From CAWALV01 sp963782965 (GTDB lineage Bacteria > Actinomycetota > Actinomycetes > Acidothermales > Acidothermaceae): DNA of 64,000 nt. Positions 25,183-34,337 of the stretch are shown here, piece by piece; the first letter of the stretch is position 1; the number at the start of each line of letters is the position of its first letter. Made by a program: the position numbers and the translations under genes. Below the pieces are notes generated by a model, which saw nothing but the letters and a program-made list of their open reading frames with translations, was not told where the DNA came from and did no database searches. Location of the stretch: positions 1,178,001-1,242,000 of the forward strand of contig CAWALV010000002.1 in assembly GCA_963782965.1 (NCBI GenBank), in the 5' to 3' direction.

Positions 25183-26274
25183 TCAACCGATCTGCGGCTG
25201 CCGGTCGCTCGGCAGCAGTTCGATCCAGGTGCGACCCGGCTCGAGTGCGATCACCTTGCCGTCGGCCGTCGTGAGTTTCATCGGCGAATCCTCCTTCGGC
25301 CGGCTCCAGGTGCCGTGCACCATCACGCCGTCCCGAAAGACCCACACCGTGCCCGAACCGATGACGACGGGCAGCGGCACGACGCTGCCGTGCGAGTCGT
25401 GCGCCGACGTCGAGGCGATCGCGACCGAGAGCACGACGACGTTGGACGTCGACACGCGGTTTCCGTCGAGCAGGATGTCGGGGGCGCCGTCCTGGGTCCG
25501 CACGTAGTTGCGGCCATCCCACTTCCAGACCGCCGACGCTGCGTTGTAGTGCAGGCTGATCGAGGTCGCCGGGCTCGCCGTCGTCGGCACCGGGTTGCTG
25601 TATTGGAACATCGCAGGGGGCGGGGTCTTCGACGGCGACCGCTGCTCGCCGGCGCTCCACAGTGTGGTGGTGTGCGCGAAGACCTGGTGCGGGACGGCGT
25701 GGTCGTTGCGGGTCACGAAGAGCGAGGGGGAGACGTCCCACCACATCGGCGTCGCGTTCGAGTGGTCCTTGATCGGCGCGAGGTCGGACGCCGTGCCGCC
25801 GGAGAACGCGAAGTACGGGTGCCCGAGGAGGTGCAGGAGGTCGGCGTCGACCGGGCGAGCCGAGCGGATCGGTCCGACCAGGTCGGCGTCTTGGGAATGG
25901 AACACGGCGAGCAGTCTCGTCAACCCGCCTTCGACCGGGATGTCGAACACGAGGTCGGCGTTGTTGAGGCCTGCTTGCGGCCAGGCCCCTGACACGTTGT
26001 CGACCTTGATACCGAGCGCGGGACGCGTGGCAGCCGCAGTGGTGGTGGGTGCAAGCCCGGTAAGCGGGTCGAGGCCGCTGATGCTCGCCGAACTGCTGGC
26101 GCTCGGCGGCGCGGAACTCGACGATGCAGCACTCGAGGGCGCAGATGCGCTCGACGACGGGACAGTCGGAGACGTACTGCTGCTACCCACGGATGCTGCT
26201 TTGGTGCACGCCGCGCAGGCGAGCAACGTTGCGCTGATCATGAAGACCCCTGCGCTGCGGCGCGATACCGGCAC
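25183..26274 (-). CDS. DUF3048 domain lipoprotein
   Basis: 363 aa. The N-terminus is a lipoprotein signal (basic MPVSRRS, hydrophobic GVFMISATL, lipobox around LLACAAC). It is followed by a Ser/Ala-rich linker and a DUF3048 domain: LTGLAPTTTAAATRPALGIKVDN, QAGLNNADLVFDIPVEGGLTRL, VGPIRSARPVDADLL, HNAASAVWKWDG-like text and GPPD-like DILLDGNRVSTSNVVVL. DUF3048 proteins (YerB-like) are surface lipoproteins of unknown function. GTG 26274 is preferred; AAGGAG lies 12 nt upstream. TAAGGT read on the minus strand at 26340-26335 is a good -10 about 40 nt before the TTG/GTG starts. Confidence 0.85.
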   Translation of the reverse strand: MPVSRRSAGVFMISATLLACAACTKAASVGSSSTSPTVPSSSASAPSSAASSSSAPPSASSSASISGLDPLTGLAPTTTAAATRPALGIKVDNVSGAWPQAGLNNADLVFDIPVEGGLTRLLAVFHSQDADLVGPIRSARPVDADLLHLLGHPYFAFSGGTASDLAPIKDHSNATPMWWDVSPSLFVTRNDHAVPHQVFAHTTTLWSAGEQRSPSKTPPPAMFQYSNPVPTTASPATSISLHYNAASAVWKWDGRNYVRTQDGAPDILLDGNRVSTSNVVVLSVAIASTSAHDSHGSVVPLPVVIGSGTVWVFRDGVMVHGTWSRPKEDSPMKLTTADGKVIALEPGRTWIELLPSDRQPQIG

Positions 26275-26403
26275 GGCCTCAACCAACTCCTTCAGACGCC
26301 GCGTGGTCGGGCCGCGGCTGCGATCTCCGGGGTGACCTTACCGGTTGGGTCGCGGTGATCAGCGCAGATCGCCGCGAACACGGCCACGGGGGCCCACGCG
26401 TGC

Positions 26404-27639
26404 CTACGCGCGCGGTTCGCGCAGCGCAACGTACGGGTCACCAGGTGGGTCATCCGACTCCAGCGCTGTCGAGCGCAGGTGCGGCCACGCTGCGTGCAGG
26501 GCGGCCACCACAGGCACCGCCATGATCGCGCCGATGATGCCGCCGAGCACGCTGCCGATGGAAAGGGCCAGGACGACGCCCAGCGGGTGCAATCGGACCG
26601 CGCGGCTCATGATGAACGGTTGCAGCAGATGCCCCTCGACCTGGTGCTCGACGACGAGGATCACCAGCAACACGAGCCCTGCGGTAAGCCCGTGTGTGCC
26701 GAAGGTCACGAACACCGAAACGCCACCGCCGACGAGGACGCCGACGAGGGGCACGAAACTCGAGACGAAAACCAGCACGGCGAGTGGCGCCATGAGCGGA
26801 ACACCCAAGAAGTAGAGCGATATCGCCATCACCGCAGCGTGGATCGTCGCGATGATGAGGGTCCCTCGCAGGTAGCCGGCGAGGGAATGCCATGCCGCGC
26901 GCGCTGCCCGATCGATCCGGCGTGACGACCGGGGGCGCAGGCCCGAGATCGCGAAGCGCCAGATGTTCTCACCGTCGTAGAGCAGGAAGAACGTGATGAA
27001 GGCGGTCAGCACGGTGCCGGCAAGGACCTCGGCGGCGATACTCGCACCGCTCAAGATGCCGCTCGCGACAGCACCGCGGTGCTGGTTCAACGTGTCGCCG
27101 ATCTGGGTCTGGATGTCTTTCCAGTTGATGTTCTTCAGGTGCAGCGGACCGTTGGTGAGCCAGTGGCGCACCTTGTCGCTGGTGGCGGAGAAGTCGCGGA
27201 TGAGGATGTGCCATTCGGCGACCGCGCGGTAGACCACCAACGTGCCCACGCCGAGGACGACGATCAGCGCGATCAGGAACGTCGCCCAGGTGGCGAGCGC
27301 GGGCGACACGCCGTGACGTTGCAGGCGCAGGGACGTCGGGCGAAGCAACGCAGTGAACACGGTCGCGGCGAGGAACGGCAGGACGACGATCTCGATCGCG
27401 ATCAGGAAGCGTAGTAACGCCAACGCGACGACGCCGATGGCGATGAGCCGCCATGACCATGCTCCGCCGACGTGCAGCCAGCGAGGCAGCGTGCTCGCCG
27501 GGGATGCGCCGGTCGGTGACAGGGTGACCGCGCCGGGGCGTGCCGTGGGCGGTCCCGGCGGTTCGCCGTCCGAGGTCGGGGCCCTTCGCCGCGATGCCCG
27601 AGCCGGCGGTGTTGGTGGTTCCGTCGGCCCGGTGGCCAT
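26404..27639 (-). CDS. AI-2E family transporter-like membrane protein at the end of the hopanoid operon
   Basis: 411 aa with about eight hydrophobic helices. A Pro-rich cytoplasmic N-terminus precedes WRLIAIGVVALALLRFLIAI. The AI-2E/PerM family pattern follows: VVLPFLAATVFTALLRP, a long extracytoplasmic segment, FITFFLLYDGENIWRF, GYLRGTLIIATIHAAVM, FVSSFVPLVGVLVGGG and VEGHLLQPFIMSRAVRLHPLGVVLAL. The family exports small molecules or couples Na+/H+ transport; the substrate is unknown. It starts 17 nt after the hpnH stop with AGGAGGG upstream, so it is the likely last gene of the operon and might move a hopanoid-related or isoprenoid compound (inference). Confidence 0.87.
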   Translation of the reverse strand: MATGPTEPPTPPARASRRRAPTSDGEPPGPPTARPGAVTLSPTGASPASTLPRWLHVGGAWSWRLIAIGVVALALLRFLIAIEIVVLPFLAATVFTALLRPTSLRLQRHGVSPALATWATFLIALIVVLGVGTLVVYRAVAEWHILIRDFSATSDKVRHWLTNGPLHLKNINWKDIQTQIGDTLNQHRGAVASGILSGASIAAEVLAGTVLTAFITFFLLYDGENIWRFAISGLRPRSSRRIDRAARAAWHSLAGYLRGTLIIATIHAAVMAISLYFLGVPLMAPLAVLVFVSSFVPLVGVLVGGGVSVFVTFGTHGLTAGLVLLVILVVEHQVEGHLLQPFIMSRAVRLHPLGVVLALSIGSVLGGIIGAIMAVPVVAALHAAWPHLRSTALESDDPPGDPYVALREPRA

Positions 27640-27656
27640 GTCGGGGTGTTCCCTCC

Positions 27657-28661
27657 TCAGGACCCTCGGATCGCCCTCATCGACTCCTTCAGCGAGCCCA
27701 TCGTGGCCAGGACCGCGCTCGGCTCGTAGCCGCAGTGTGCCATGCAGTTGGCGCAGCGGGGGTCTTTGCCGCGCCCGTAGTTCTCCCACTGCGTCGTCTC
27801 GACGAGCTCCTTGTACGTCTTCGTATAGCCGTCGCTCATCAGGTAGCAGGGCCGCTGCCAGCCGAACAGCGAGTAGCTCGGGATGCCCCACGCGGTGCAG
27901 CTGTAGTCGACCTTGCCCTCGAGGAAGTCGAGGAACAGTGGCGAGTGGTTGAGCCGCCACTTCTTGCGGCGGCCGTCGGCGAATGCCTTACGGAAGAGCT
28001 CGCGGGTCTCCTCGACGCCGAGGAAGTGCTCTTGGTCGGGCGCCTTCTCGTAGGCGTAGGCGGGGGAGATCATCATGTGGTCGACGTTGAGGTCGTCGTT
28101 TAAGAAGTTGAGGACGTCGATGATGGTCTGCGGCGTGTCGGTGTTGAAGAAGGTGGTGTTCGTCATCACCCGGAAACCGCGCCGCTGCGCGTCCTTGATG
28201 TTGGCGACCGCTTGTTCGAAGACGCCCTTCTTGGCGACCGATTCGTCGTGGCGCTCTTCGAGTCCGTCGATGTGCACGGCCCAGGCGAAGTACGGCGACG
28301 GCTTGAACTTGTCGATCTTCTTCGGCATCAGCAGCGCGTTGGTGCACAGGTAGACGAACTTCTTGCGCTTGATCAACTCTTGGACGATGACCTCGATCTG
28401 CGGGTGCATGAGCGGCTCACCGCCGGCTATCGAGACCATCGGTGCACCGCATTCCTCGATCGCCCCGACCGCCTGCTCGACCGGCATCCGCTGCTTCAAG
28501 ATGTCGTGCGGGTGCTGAATCTTGCCGCACCCCTCGCACTTGAGGTTGCAGGCGAACAGCGGCTCGAGTTCGACCAGCAGCGGAAACTTCTCGCGTTTCT
28601 GCAACTTCTGCTTGGCGAGGTACGCGCCGATACGCACGCTCTGTCGAAGAGGAACCGCCAT
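27657..28661 (-). CDS. hpnH: Adenosyl-hopene transferase, radical SAM (HpnH)
   Basis: 334 aa, standard length. The radical SAM cluster motif is CNLKCEGC (residues ~38-45, Cx3Cx2C), followed by PMVSIAGGEPLMHP (SAM-binding GGEP), YLCTNALLM and AWAVHIDGLEERHDESV. The C-terminus has a further Cys set (CYLMSDGYTKTY, CANCMAHCGYE). HpnH adds the 5'-deoxyadenosyl group of SAM to diploptene, the first step of C35 hopanoid side-chain synthesis. It follows hpnG by 4 nt and precedes the AI-2E gene. Confidence 0.95.
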   Translation of the reverse strand: MAVPLRQSVRIGAYLAKQKLQKREKFPLLVELEPLFACNLKCEGCGKIQHPHDILKQRMPVEQAVGAIEECGAPMVSIAGGEPLMHPQIEVIVQELIKRKKFVYLCTNALLMPKKIDKFKPSPYFAWAVHIDGLEERHDESVAKKGVFEQAVANIKDAQRRGFRVMTNTTFFNTDTPQTIIDVLNFLNDDLNVDHMMISPAYAYEKAPDQEHFLGVEETRELFRKAFADGRRKKWRLNHSPLFLDFLEGKVDYSCTAWGIPSYSLFGWQRPCYLMSDGYTKTYKELVETTQWENYGRGKDPRCANCMAHCGYEPSAVLATMGSLKESMRAIRGS

Positions 28662-28665
28662 ACCG

Positions 28666-29472
28666 TCAGCTGCCTTCCTGGACGCTCTGGGCTGCCGTCG
28701 ACCCGGTACCGCCGGGCCCGGCCATCATCAACACGCTACCCGGGATGGTCGTTTTCATAGCCCCGGCATCGCCTCGGCCTCCGTTCGGCCGGCGCGGTGC
28801 CCGCCTGCCCCGCCTGCCCGGCGTGCCGGCCGTGCCCTCGCCGGGGAACGCGGCCCAGCTCGCGAGTCCGGCTGCCGCCGTCCGCAACCGACGCCGGACC
28901 CGCAGGCCGTCGAGGAGGACGGCGCGCAGCACGCCGCGCCGGGGGGTGTCGACGAGCACCCGGACGACGACCAGCCGGCTGGTACCCGCCGCAGCGCCGC
29001 CGCCGCGGGCCAGGGCTCGGGCGAGCGGAGCCGATTCCATGTCGACGGCGACCGCGCCGACGGCAGCGAGCTCTGCACGGCCCGCGCCGTGGACGACGCG
29101 ATCACTGCACGAGATCGGCCCGCGGCTCACCCGCAGCCCCGCCGCTTCGAGCGCATCGACCAAGGCGCTCGCGGCGCCCGCCGTCGCCTCCGAGCCGGAC
29201 GCGACGAGCGCACCCCTGCTGTCGAGAATCCGCTCGGCGACGACGACGTCGCCGGGCTCTTGACTCGGCAAGAGCCCTCCGCCGTATCCGAGCAGGACGA
29301 CCAGGCGGGCGGCGTCCGCGCTATCGGTGGCCGCGCCGAGCCGCCGGGCCTGCATGCCGATGACGTGTACCGGTACGCCGACGCTGAGGCGGCGAAGCGC
29401 ACCGCGGACGGCGCGGGCTTCCGTGGGCAGGGCCGCACATACCAGCACGTTGTCGACCGCGTGCGGGGTCAC
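28666..29472 (-). CDS. hpnG: Adenosylhopane nucleosidase/phosphorylase (HpnG)
   Basis: 268-aa nucleoside phosphorylase-fold protein: VLVCAALPTEARAV, GYGGGLLPSQEPGDVVVA, ISCSDRVVHGAGRAELA, and VDMESAPLARALA, the nucleobase-recognition VxMES motif. HpnG removes adenine from adenosylhopane to give (phospho)ribosylhopane. Compared with the family core, a ~70-residue Arg/Gly-rich C-terminal tail (after LRVRRRLRTAAAGLASWA) is extra. The GTG start overlaps the shc stop as GTGA, so translation is coupled. Confidence 0.88.
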   Translation of the reverse strand: MTPHAVDNVLVCAALPTEARAVRGALRRLSVGVPVHVIGMQARRLGAATDSADAARLVVLLGYGGGLLPSQEPGDVVVAERILDSRGALVASGSEATAGAASALVDALEAAGLRVSRGPISCSDRVVHGAGRAELAAVGAVAVDMESAPLARALARGGGAAAGTSRLVVVRVLVDTPRRGVLRAVLLDGLRVRRRLRTAAAGLASWAAFPGEGTAGTPGRRGRRAPRRPNGGRGDAGAMKTTIPGSVLMMAGPGGTGSTAAQSVQEGS

Positions 29473-31655
29473 CGGGCGGGATGCCTGACCGGGCCGGTGG
29501 CCGAACCGCGAGCTGACCCTGGGTCGCCAGGATGCTCTGCGCGCTTGACGTCGGTGAGGTCGACGACATCCGCGTCGGCCGCGTCAAGTGCTCCAGCAAC
29601 GGCATGGTCGGGCTCGCTCTGTCGGCGCTCGCGGCTGTGCTGACCCGGCACCGCGGCCAGCGGCCGCGAAACGGCTCCGGCCTCCGGCGTGAGGTCGACG
29701 ACGCGCGAGGCCCGCAGGTAACGACCGAGGGCGGTCACCGGGAACACCAGCCGATACAGGTGGTAGTTGATCGAGAAGTCGCCCGGGAAACCGGTGCCGG
29801 TGTACTGCGGCTCGTCCCAGGTGCCGTCGCTTCGCTGATGCTCGACTAGCCACTCGACCCCACGCCGCACGCTCGGTGACTCCTCGCCCGCGGCCAGCAA
29901 CGCGAGCAGCGCCCACGCCGTCTGCGAGGCGGTCGAGGTACCGCGGCCGACCCAGTGCTTCGGATCCTTGTAGGAGCGCATGTCTTCGCCCCAGCCGCCG
30001 TCGTCGTTTTGGTGGCGCTCCACCCAGTGCACCGCGCGCCGGATCGACGGCGCGGAGGTCGGCAGGCCGGCCGCGACCAGCGCCGGGATGACCGCACCCG
30101 TGCCGTACACGTGGTTGGCTCCCCAGCGCCCGAACCATGACCCGTCGTCTTCTTGGTGTGCGAGCAACCAGCGCAGCCCGGACCGGCTCGCCGGGTGGTC
30201 CGGCATCCCGAGCACGCCGAGCATCTCCACCATGTGGGCGGTGACGTCCGCCGACGGTGGGTCGATCACGGCCCCGAAATCACAGAACGGCAGCCGCAGG
30301 ATCAGGGCGCGGGTGTTGTCGGCGTCGAACGCTCCCCAGCCGCCGTCCTTGGACTGCATCCCGACCGACCAGGCGACGCCGCGCTGCAAGCTCGCTTCGA
30401 GGCGGCGGTGCTGATCGGCGTCCGGCAACCTGACCCGGCACAGGGCGAGCACGACCTCGGCGGTGTCGTCGGTGTCGGGGTAGCCGTCGTTGGCGAACTC
30501 GAACGCCCAGCCGCCCGGGCTCAACGTCGGGCGCCGCACCGCCCAGTCGCCCTTGACGGTGATCTCCTCCTCGACGAGCCACTGCGCAGCCTTCGCCAGC
30601 CGCGGATCGTCGGGGGCGAGGCCGGCGTCGGCGAGCGCAATGACCGCCAGCGCGGTGTCCCACACCGGTGACTGGCAGGCCTCCATCCGGCGGACCACTT
30701 GGGTTTCGCCGGTGCGCGGATCGCGGCGCTGCTCGCGAATGGTGAACCCCTCCAGCCCCTGCAACCCGCGAGCGAGGACGGGGTGGTCGAGCGCGTAGCC
30801 GAGCAAGTTGAGTGCCATCAGCGAGTACACCCACGGCGGCTGGATGCCGCCCCACGAGCCGTCGGCTTCCTGGCGCGCGATGATCCACTCGGCGGCGCGC
30901 CTGATCGCCAGGTTTCGCAAGCGCTGGACCGGCCCGCGGCGAGCCAGCCGGCCGTACGTGCGCAACGCGACGTCGAGCCGCTGGAAGGCGCCGCCGATGG
31001 TGTAAATCGGCGACTTGGGCTCGGGCGCAAGCCCGCTGAACAGCTCGTCGATGGTGACCCCGATCGGCCGGCGGGGCCGCAGCGCGCTGACGATCGTGAG
31101 CGGGACGACGGTCTGCCGCGCCCAGCACGCCCAGTCGTAGACGTTGAGCGGGAACCAAGCCGGCAGGAAGATCATTTCCGGCGGCATCGTCGGCAGCTCG
31201 TCCCACGACCACAAGCCGAAGAGCGCCAGCCAAAGCCGGGTGAACACGCGGGTGCGCTCGACGCCGCCTGCGGCGCGTATCCACTCCGCCGCGGTGCGCA
31301 TGTGCGGCTCGTGCTCGGCGTCGCCGGCCAACCGAAGTGCGACGTAGGCCTCGACGGTCGTGGAGAGGTCGGCCGGGCCGCCGTAGAAGGTCGCCCAGGT
31401 GCCATTCGCTCGCTGCTGAGCTCGAATCCAGCGGGCGGTTTCTTCGGTCTGCTCAGGGGTCCGGATGCCGAGGAATTGGCGCAGCAGCAGATCCTCGGCC
31501 TCGATCGTGACGTTGGTTTCGAGTTCGCCCTTCCAGAACCCGGACGGGTCTTGCAGCTCGAACAGGTGGTCGCACGCGCGGGCGAGAGCCTGCCGGGTGG
31601 TCTCGATGGTGAGGTGTTCCGACCCGGTATCGGTCTCCACTCGCTGCGATGTCAC
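29469..31655 (-). CDS. shc: Squalene-hopene cyclase
   Basis: 728 aa. It cyclises squalene to hopene/hopanol at the membrane. The catalytic DXDD motif is DTDDTAEVVLALC (~393). Several QW repeats are visible: QQRANGTWATF, QEADGSWGGI, QSKDGGWGAFDADN, QEDDGSWFGRWG, QNDDGGWGEDMRSY and QRSDGTWDEPQYTGTGFP. The GTG 31655 start has GGAGGG 9 nt upstream; the frame to 31691 only reads through the ribosome site. After the normal end (LGRYLRA) there is a ~75-residue low-complexity tail with Asp/Ala/Arg, longer than in characterised SHCs. Fourth-from-last gene of the hpn operon, overlapping hpnG. Confidence 0.95.
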   Translation of the reverse strand: MTSQRVETDTGSEHLTIETTRQALARACDHLFELQDPSGFWKGELETNVTIEAEDLLLRQFLGIRTPEQTEETARWIRAQQRANGTWATFYGGPADLSTTVEAYVALRLAGDAEHEPHMRTAAEWIRAAGGVERTRVFTRLWLALFGLWSWDELPTMPPEMIFLPAWFPLNVYDWACWARQTVVPLTIVSALRPRRPIGVTIDELFSGLAPEPKSPIYTIGGAFQRLDVALRTYGRLARRGPVQRLRNLAIRRAAEWIIARQEADGSWGGIQPPWVYSLMALNLLGYALDHPVLARGLQGLEGFTIREQRRDPRTGETQVVRRMEACQSPVWDTALAVIALADAGLAPDDPRLAKAAQWLVEEEITVKGDWAVRRPTLSPGGWAFEFANDGYPDTDDTAEVVLALCRVRLPDADQHRRLEASLQRGVAWSVGMQSKDGGWGAFDADNTRALILRLPFCDFGAVIDPPSADVTAHMVEMLGVLGMPDHPASRSGLRWLLAHQEDDGSWFGRWGANHVYGTGAVIPALVAAGLPTSAPSIRRAVHWVERHQNDDGGWGEDMRSYKDPKHWVGRGTSTASQTAWALLALLAAGEESPSVRRGVEWLVEHQRSDGTWDEPQYTGTGFPGDFSINYHLYRLVFPVTALGRYLRASRVVDLTPEAGAVSRPLAAVPGQHSRERRQSEPDHAVAGALDAADADVVDLTDVKRAEHPGDPGSARGSATGPVRHPAR

Positions 31656-31704
31656 GAGTGCTCTCCCTCCCCCTCCTGGCCTGCCCGGCAACCCTCGGCT
31701 GCCA

Positions 31705-32847
31705 TCAATGATCCCTAGCCGTCACGTAATTGGCGACCTCAATCAGCGATTCACTCGGTTGCCGCTTCAGTCGGTGGTCGATCGCCCGCAGCGCCGCGCA
31801 CGCGGCGTCGAGGCGGCGGCGGGCTTCTGCGCTCGTCCACGCCCGGCCACCGGCGTCCTCGACGAGAGCGGCGGCCCGGTCGACGGCCGCGTCGTCGCAA
31901 TCGGGATGCAGTGTCCCGGATGCATACATCTCGCGCAGCCGGTTGCCGGCGGCGGTCTGCGACGCCATCGCCGCCACGACCGGCAGGCTCTTCTTGCGGG
32001 CCCGCAGGTCGGCGCCGACCGGCTTGCCGGTCGTCTCCGGTGCACCCCAGATGCCGAGCAGGTCGTCGACGAGCTGAAACGCCAGCCCGAGCTCGTAGCC
32101 GAACGTGTGCAGAGCCCGGACGACGTCGGGCGACGCGGCCGCCAAGTGTGCCCCGATCTCGGCGGAGCAGGCGAGCAGCGCGGCGGTTTTGCCGGCCGCC
32201 ATCGATACGCATTCCTCGACAGGCACGTCAAGGCGGGTCTCGAACCCCAGGTCGTCGACCTGGCCGACGATGAGGAGTTGGGTCGCCTCGGCCAGCGCCT
32301 TCTGGGCTGCGCGACCCGGTTCGCCCGGCACCTCGAGCAGCACCTGGAACGCCAGCCCCAGCAGGGCGTCACCAGCCAAGATCGCGGGAGAACTGCCGAA
32401 CACGGTCCAGGCGGTCGGACGGTGCCGGCGTTCCTCGTCGCCGTCCATGACGTCGTCGTGCAGGAGAGAGAAGTTGTGCACGAGTTCGACGGCGACCGCG
32501 CCCGGGATGCCGGTGGGTGCCGGTGCCCCCGCCGCCTGGGCCGAGAGGACCGCGATCGCGGCGCGAACCGCCTTGCCGCCGTTCGCCGCGCGCGGCTGCC
32601 CGTCGCCGTCGATCCAGCCGAAGTGGTAGGCCGCCACCTGGCGGACGTTCGGCGCGAGCTGGTCGACGGCCCGGCGCAGCGGACTCTCGACCAGGTCACG
32701 GACCTCGGTCAGCGCGGCGGGTGCCGGTGGCCGGCGGCTCGACGTCCTGTCGCGCACGTCGCCGTCCGAGCCGGTGCCGGTCTCGGCGAGGCGGGCCGAG
32801 AGCATGACGCCGTCGCCGGCGGGCTGGGTGCTGGCGGTCGTGCTCAT
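31705..32847 (-). CDS. Polyprenyl diphosphate synthase (GGPP/FPP synthase) of the hopanoid operon
   Basis: 380 aa. First Asp-rich motif LLHDDVMDGDEERR (~128-141) and second motif FQLVDDLLGIWG (~257-268), with GGKAVRAAIAVLSAQA and AAGKTAALLACSAEIGA between and before them. It condenses IPP with allylic diphosphates to make FPP or GGPP; within a hopanoid operon FPP for presqualene synthesis is the likely product, but chain length cannot be fixed by eye. A 45-residue disordered N-terminus precedes the fold. Its ATG overlaps the hpnE stop as ATGA, and GAGGAG lies 8 nt upstream. Confidence 0.92.
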   Translation of the reverse strand: MSTTASTQPAGDGVMLSARLAETGTGSDGDVRDRTSSRRPPAPAALTEVRDLVESPLRRAVDQLAPNVRQVAAYHFGWIDGDGQPRAANGGKAVRAAIAVLSAQAAGAPAPTGIPGAVAVELVHNFSLLHDDVMDGDEERRHRPTAWTVFGSSPAILAGDALLGLAFQVLLEVPGEPGRAAQKALAEATQLLIVGQVDDLGFETRLDVPVEECVSMAAGKTAALLACSAEIGAHLAAASPDVVRALHTFGYELGLAFQLVDDLLGIWGAPETTGKPVGADLRARKKSLPVVAAMASQTAAGNRLREMYASGTLHPDCDDAAVDRAAALVEDAGGRAWTSAEARRRLDAACAALRAIDHRLKRQPSESLIEVANYVTARDH

Positions 32848-34337
32848 GCAAGCGCCTCCTCGGATGTGCTGACACCGTGCCCGTCTCGATCATTCCCATG
32901 CCCGCTCCGGCCGGGCGGATCAACATCAACCCCTTGAGCCGTCGCTCGACCACGGCCGAGCGCCGCGGCAGCGGCGACCCCGCTTCGTACTGCACCCTCC
33001 ATGGTGGCGGGCCAGCCCGTATCGGTCCACGCGCCCGCGAGCATCAACCCGTCGAACGCCGTCCGGGTCGGCAAGCGCGACGCGCCCGAGCCCGGCACCG
33101 GCCGAAATGTAGCTGATCGCTCCCGGGTGACGAAGAAGTGCCGCACGGTCGCCTGCCGGGCTCGCGGCAGGAGCCTGGCGAGTTCGGGGACGAAGACCTC
33201 GCGCAGTCGCGCCACCGGCTCATCGATCCAGGCGTCCGCGGCCGACACCGACACCGCGAGATACTGCCCGCGCGCGAGTCCGGAAGGCTCGGTGCGGTCG
33301 AAGACGAACTGAGCTGGGGACTCGACGGCCGCCACGAACGGCTCGTCCATGACCCGCCGGTCGTAGACGACGTGCGCATTGACGATCGGCGACACGCCCA
33401 GCCGGGACGGCGCGCCGCAGTCGGCGACGGCGCCCTCCGGTAGCAGTCGGGCCGCGACGTCGTGCGGGACGGCGAGCACGACGGCGTCGGCGTACAGGCT
33501 GTGGGCGTCGGTTCGCACCCGCCACCGGTTCCCCGCCTGATCGATTGCACGCACATGGGTGCGGAGTTCGATGGTTGCGCCGAGCCGGTTCAGCGCGGCG
33601 GCGGCTGCTGCGCCGTGCAACTGGCCGAGCGGGACCCGTGAGTATCCGATGTCGCTCGCGCCGGCGTCGCGCAGCAGACCGTCCTGAAACACCATCGCGC
33701 CGAGTCGAAGCGATGCCTGCTCTGCGGGAGCGTTCAGCGTGGCAACCGTGAAGACGTCGAACAGCCGGCCGATCGTCGCCGGCGTCTGGCCGTGCGCGCG
33801 CAGCCAGGTGGCGAGGGTCTGCTGGTCGGCGCTCGCCGCGGTGCGGTCGACCCCGCGCAGCGCGAGCGCGCCGCGGATGGCGCGCACTCGGTCGGCAGGA
33901 GAGAGCAGGCGGTAGCGCGCCAGCGCGCGGGACAGATGCAGCGGAGCCGGCAACCGGTCGCGCCGCAGCCGGGCGGTGCGCCCGGTCACCGGTTCCACGA
34001 CCGGGACGTCGAGGCGGGACTGCAGCACGGTCTGCTGCTCGACACCGAGCCGGCGCAGGAACTGCCGGTACGCGGTGCAGCAACGCAAGAAGACGTGCTG
34101 GCCGTTGTCGAGATGCAGCGGAGCGCCGTCGACCTCGCGGGTGAAGGAGTGTGTAGCTCCGCCGAGCCGTGGCCGCGACTCGACGAGTGTGACCTGCCAG
34201 CCTGCGTCTGCGGCCCGGATCGCCGCGGAGAGTCCGGCGAGGCCACCCCCGACGACGATGACGTGCCGTCGGTCACTCGCTGGCTCGGAACGCCGGCCGG
34301 CCGCCGGTTGCGAACCGGAGCGTGGTGTCGTCGTCAC
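32844..34337 (-). CDS. hpnE: Hydroxysqualene dehydroxylase (HpnE), FAD-dependent
   Basis: 497-aa amine oxidase/phytoene desaturase-like flavoprotein. The FAD-binding dinucleotide motif is HVIVVGGGLAGLSAAIRA followed by LVESRPRLGGATHSF. Further blocks are LHLDNGQHVFLRCCTAYRQF, FTVATLNAPAEQASLRL, VVLAVPHDVAARLLP and the C-terminal GLMLAGAWTDTGWPATMEGAV. HpnE reduces hydroxysqualene to squalene, the last step before the cyclase. GTG 34337 overlaps the hpnD stop (GTGA); the longer open frame upstream is antisense text of hpnD. Tight overlap at both ends indicates coupled translation. Confidence 0.94.
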   Translation of the reverse strand: MTTTPRSGSQPAAGRRSEPASDRRHVIVVGGGLAGLSAAIRAADAGWQVTLVESRPRLGGATHSFTREVDGAPLHLDNGQHVFLRCCTAYRQFLRRLGVEQQTVLQSRLDVPVVEPVTGRTARLRRDRLPAPLHLSRALARYRLLSPADRVRAIRGALALRGVDRTAASADQQTLATWLRAHGQTPATIGRLFDVFTVATLNAPAEQASLRLGAMVFQDGLLRDAGASDIGYSRVPLGQLHGAAAAAALNRLGATIELRTHVRAIDQAGNRWRVRTDAHSLYADAVVLAVPHDVAARLLPEGAVADCGAPSRLGVSPIVNAHVVYDRRVMDEPFVAAVESPAQFVFDRTEPSGLARGQYLAVSVSAADAWIDEPVARLREVFVPELARLLPRARQATVRHFFVTRERSATFRPVPGSGASRLPTRTAFDGLMLAGAWTDTGWPATMEGAVRSGVAAAAALGRGRATAQGVDVDPPGRSGHGNDRDGHGVSTSEEALA

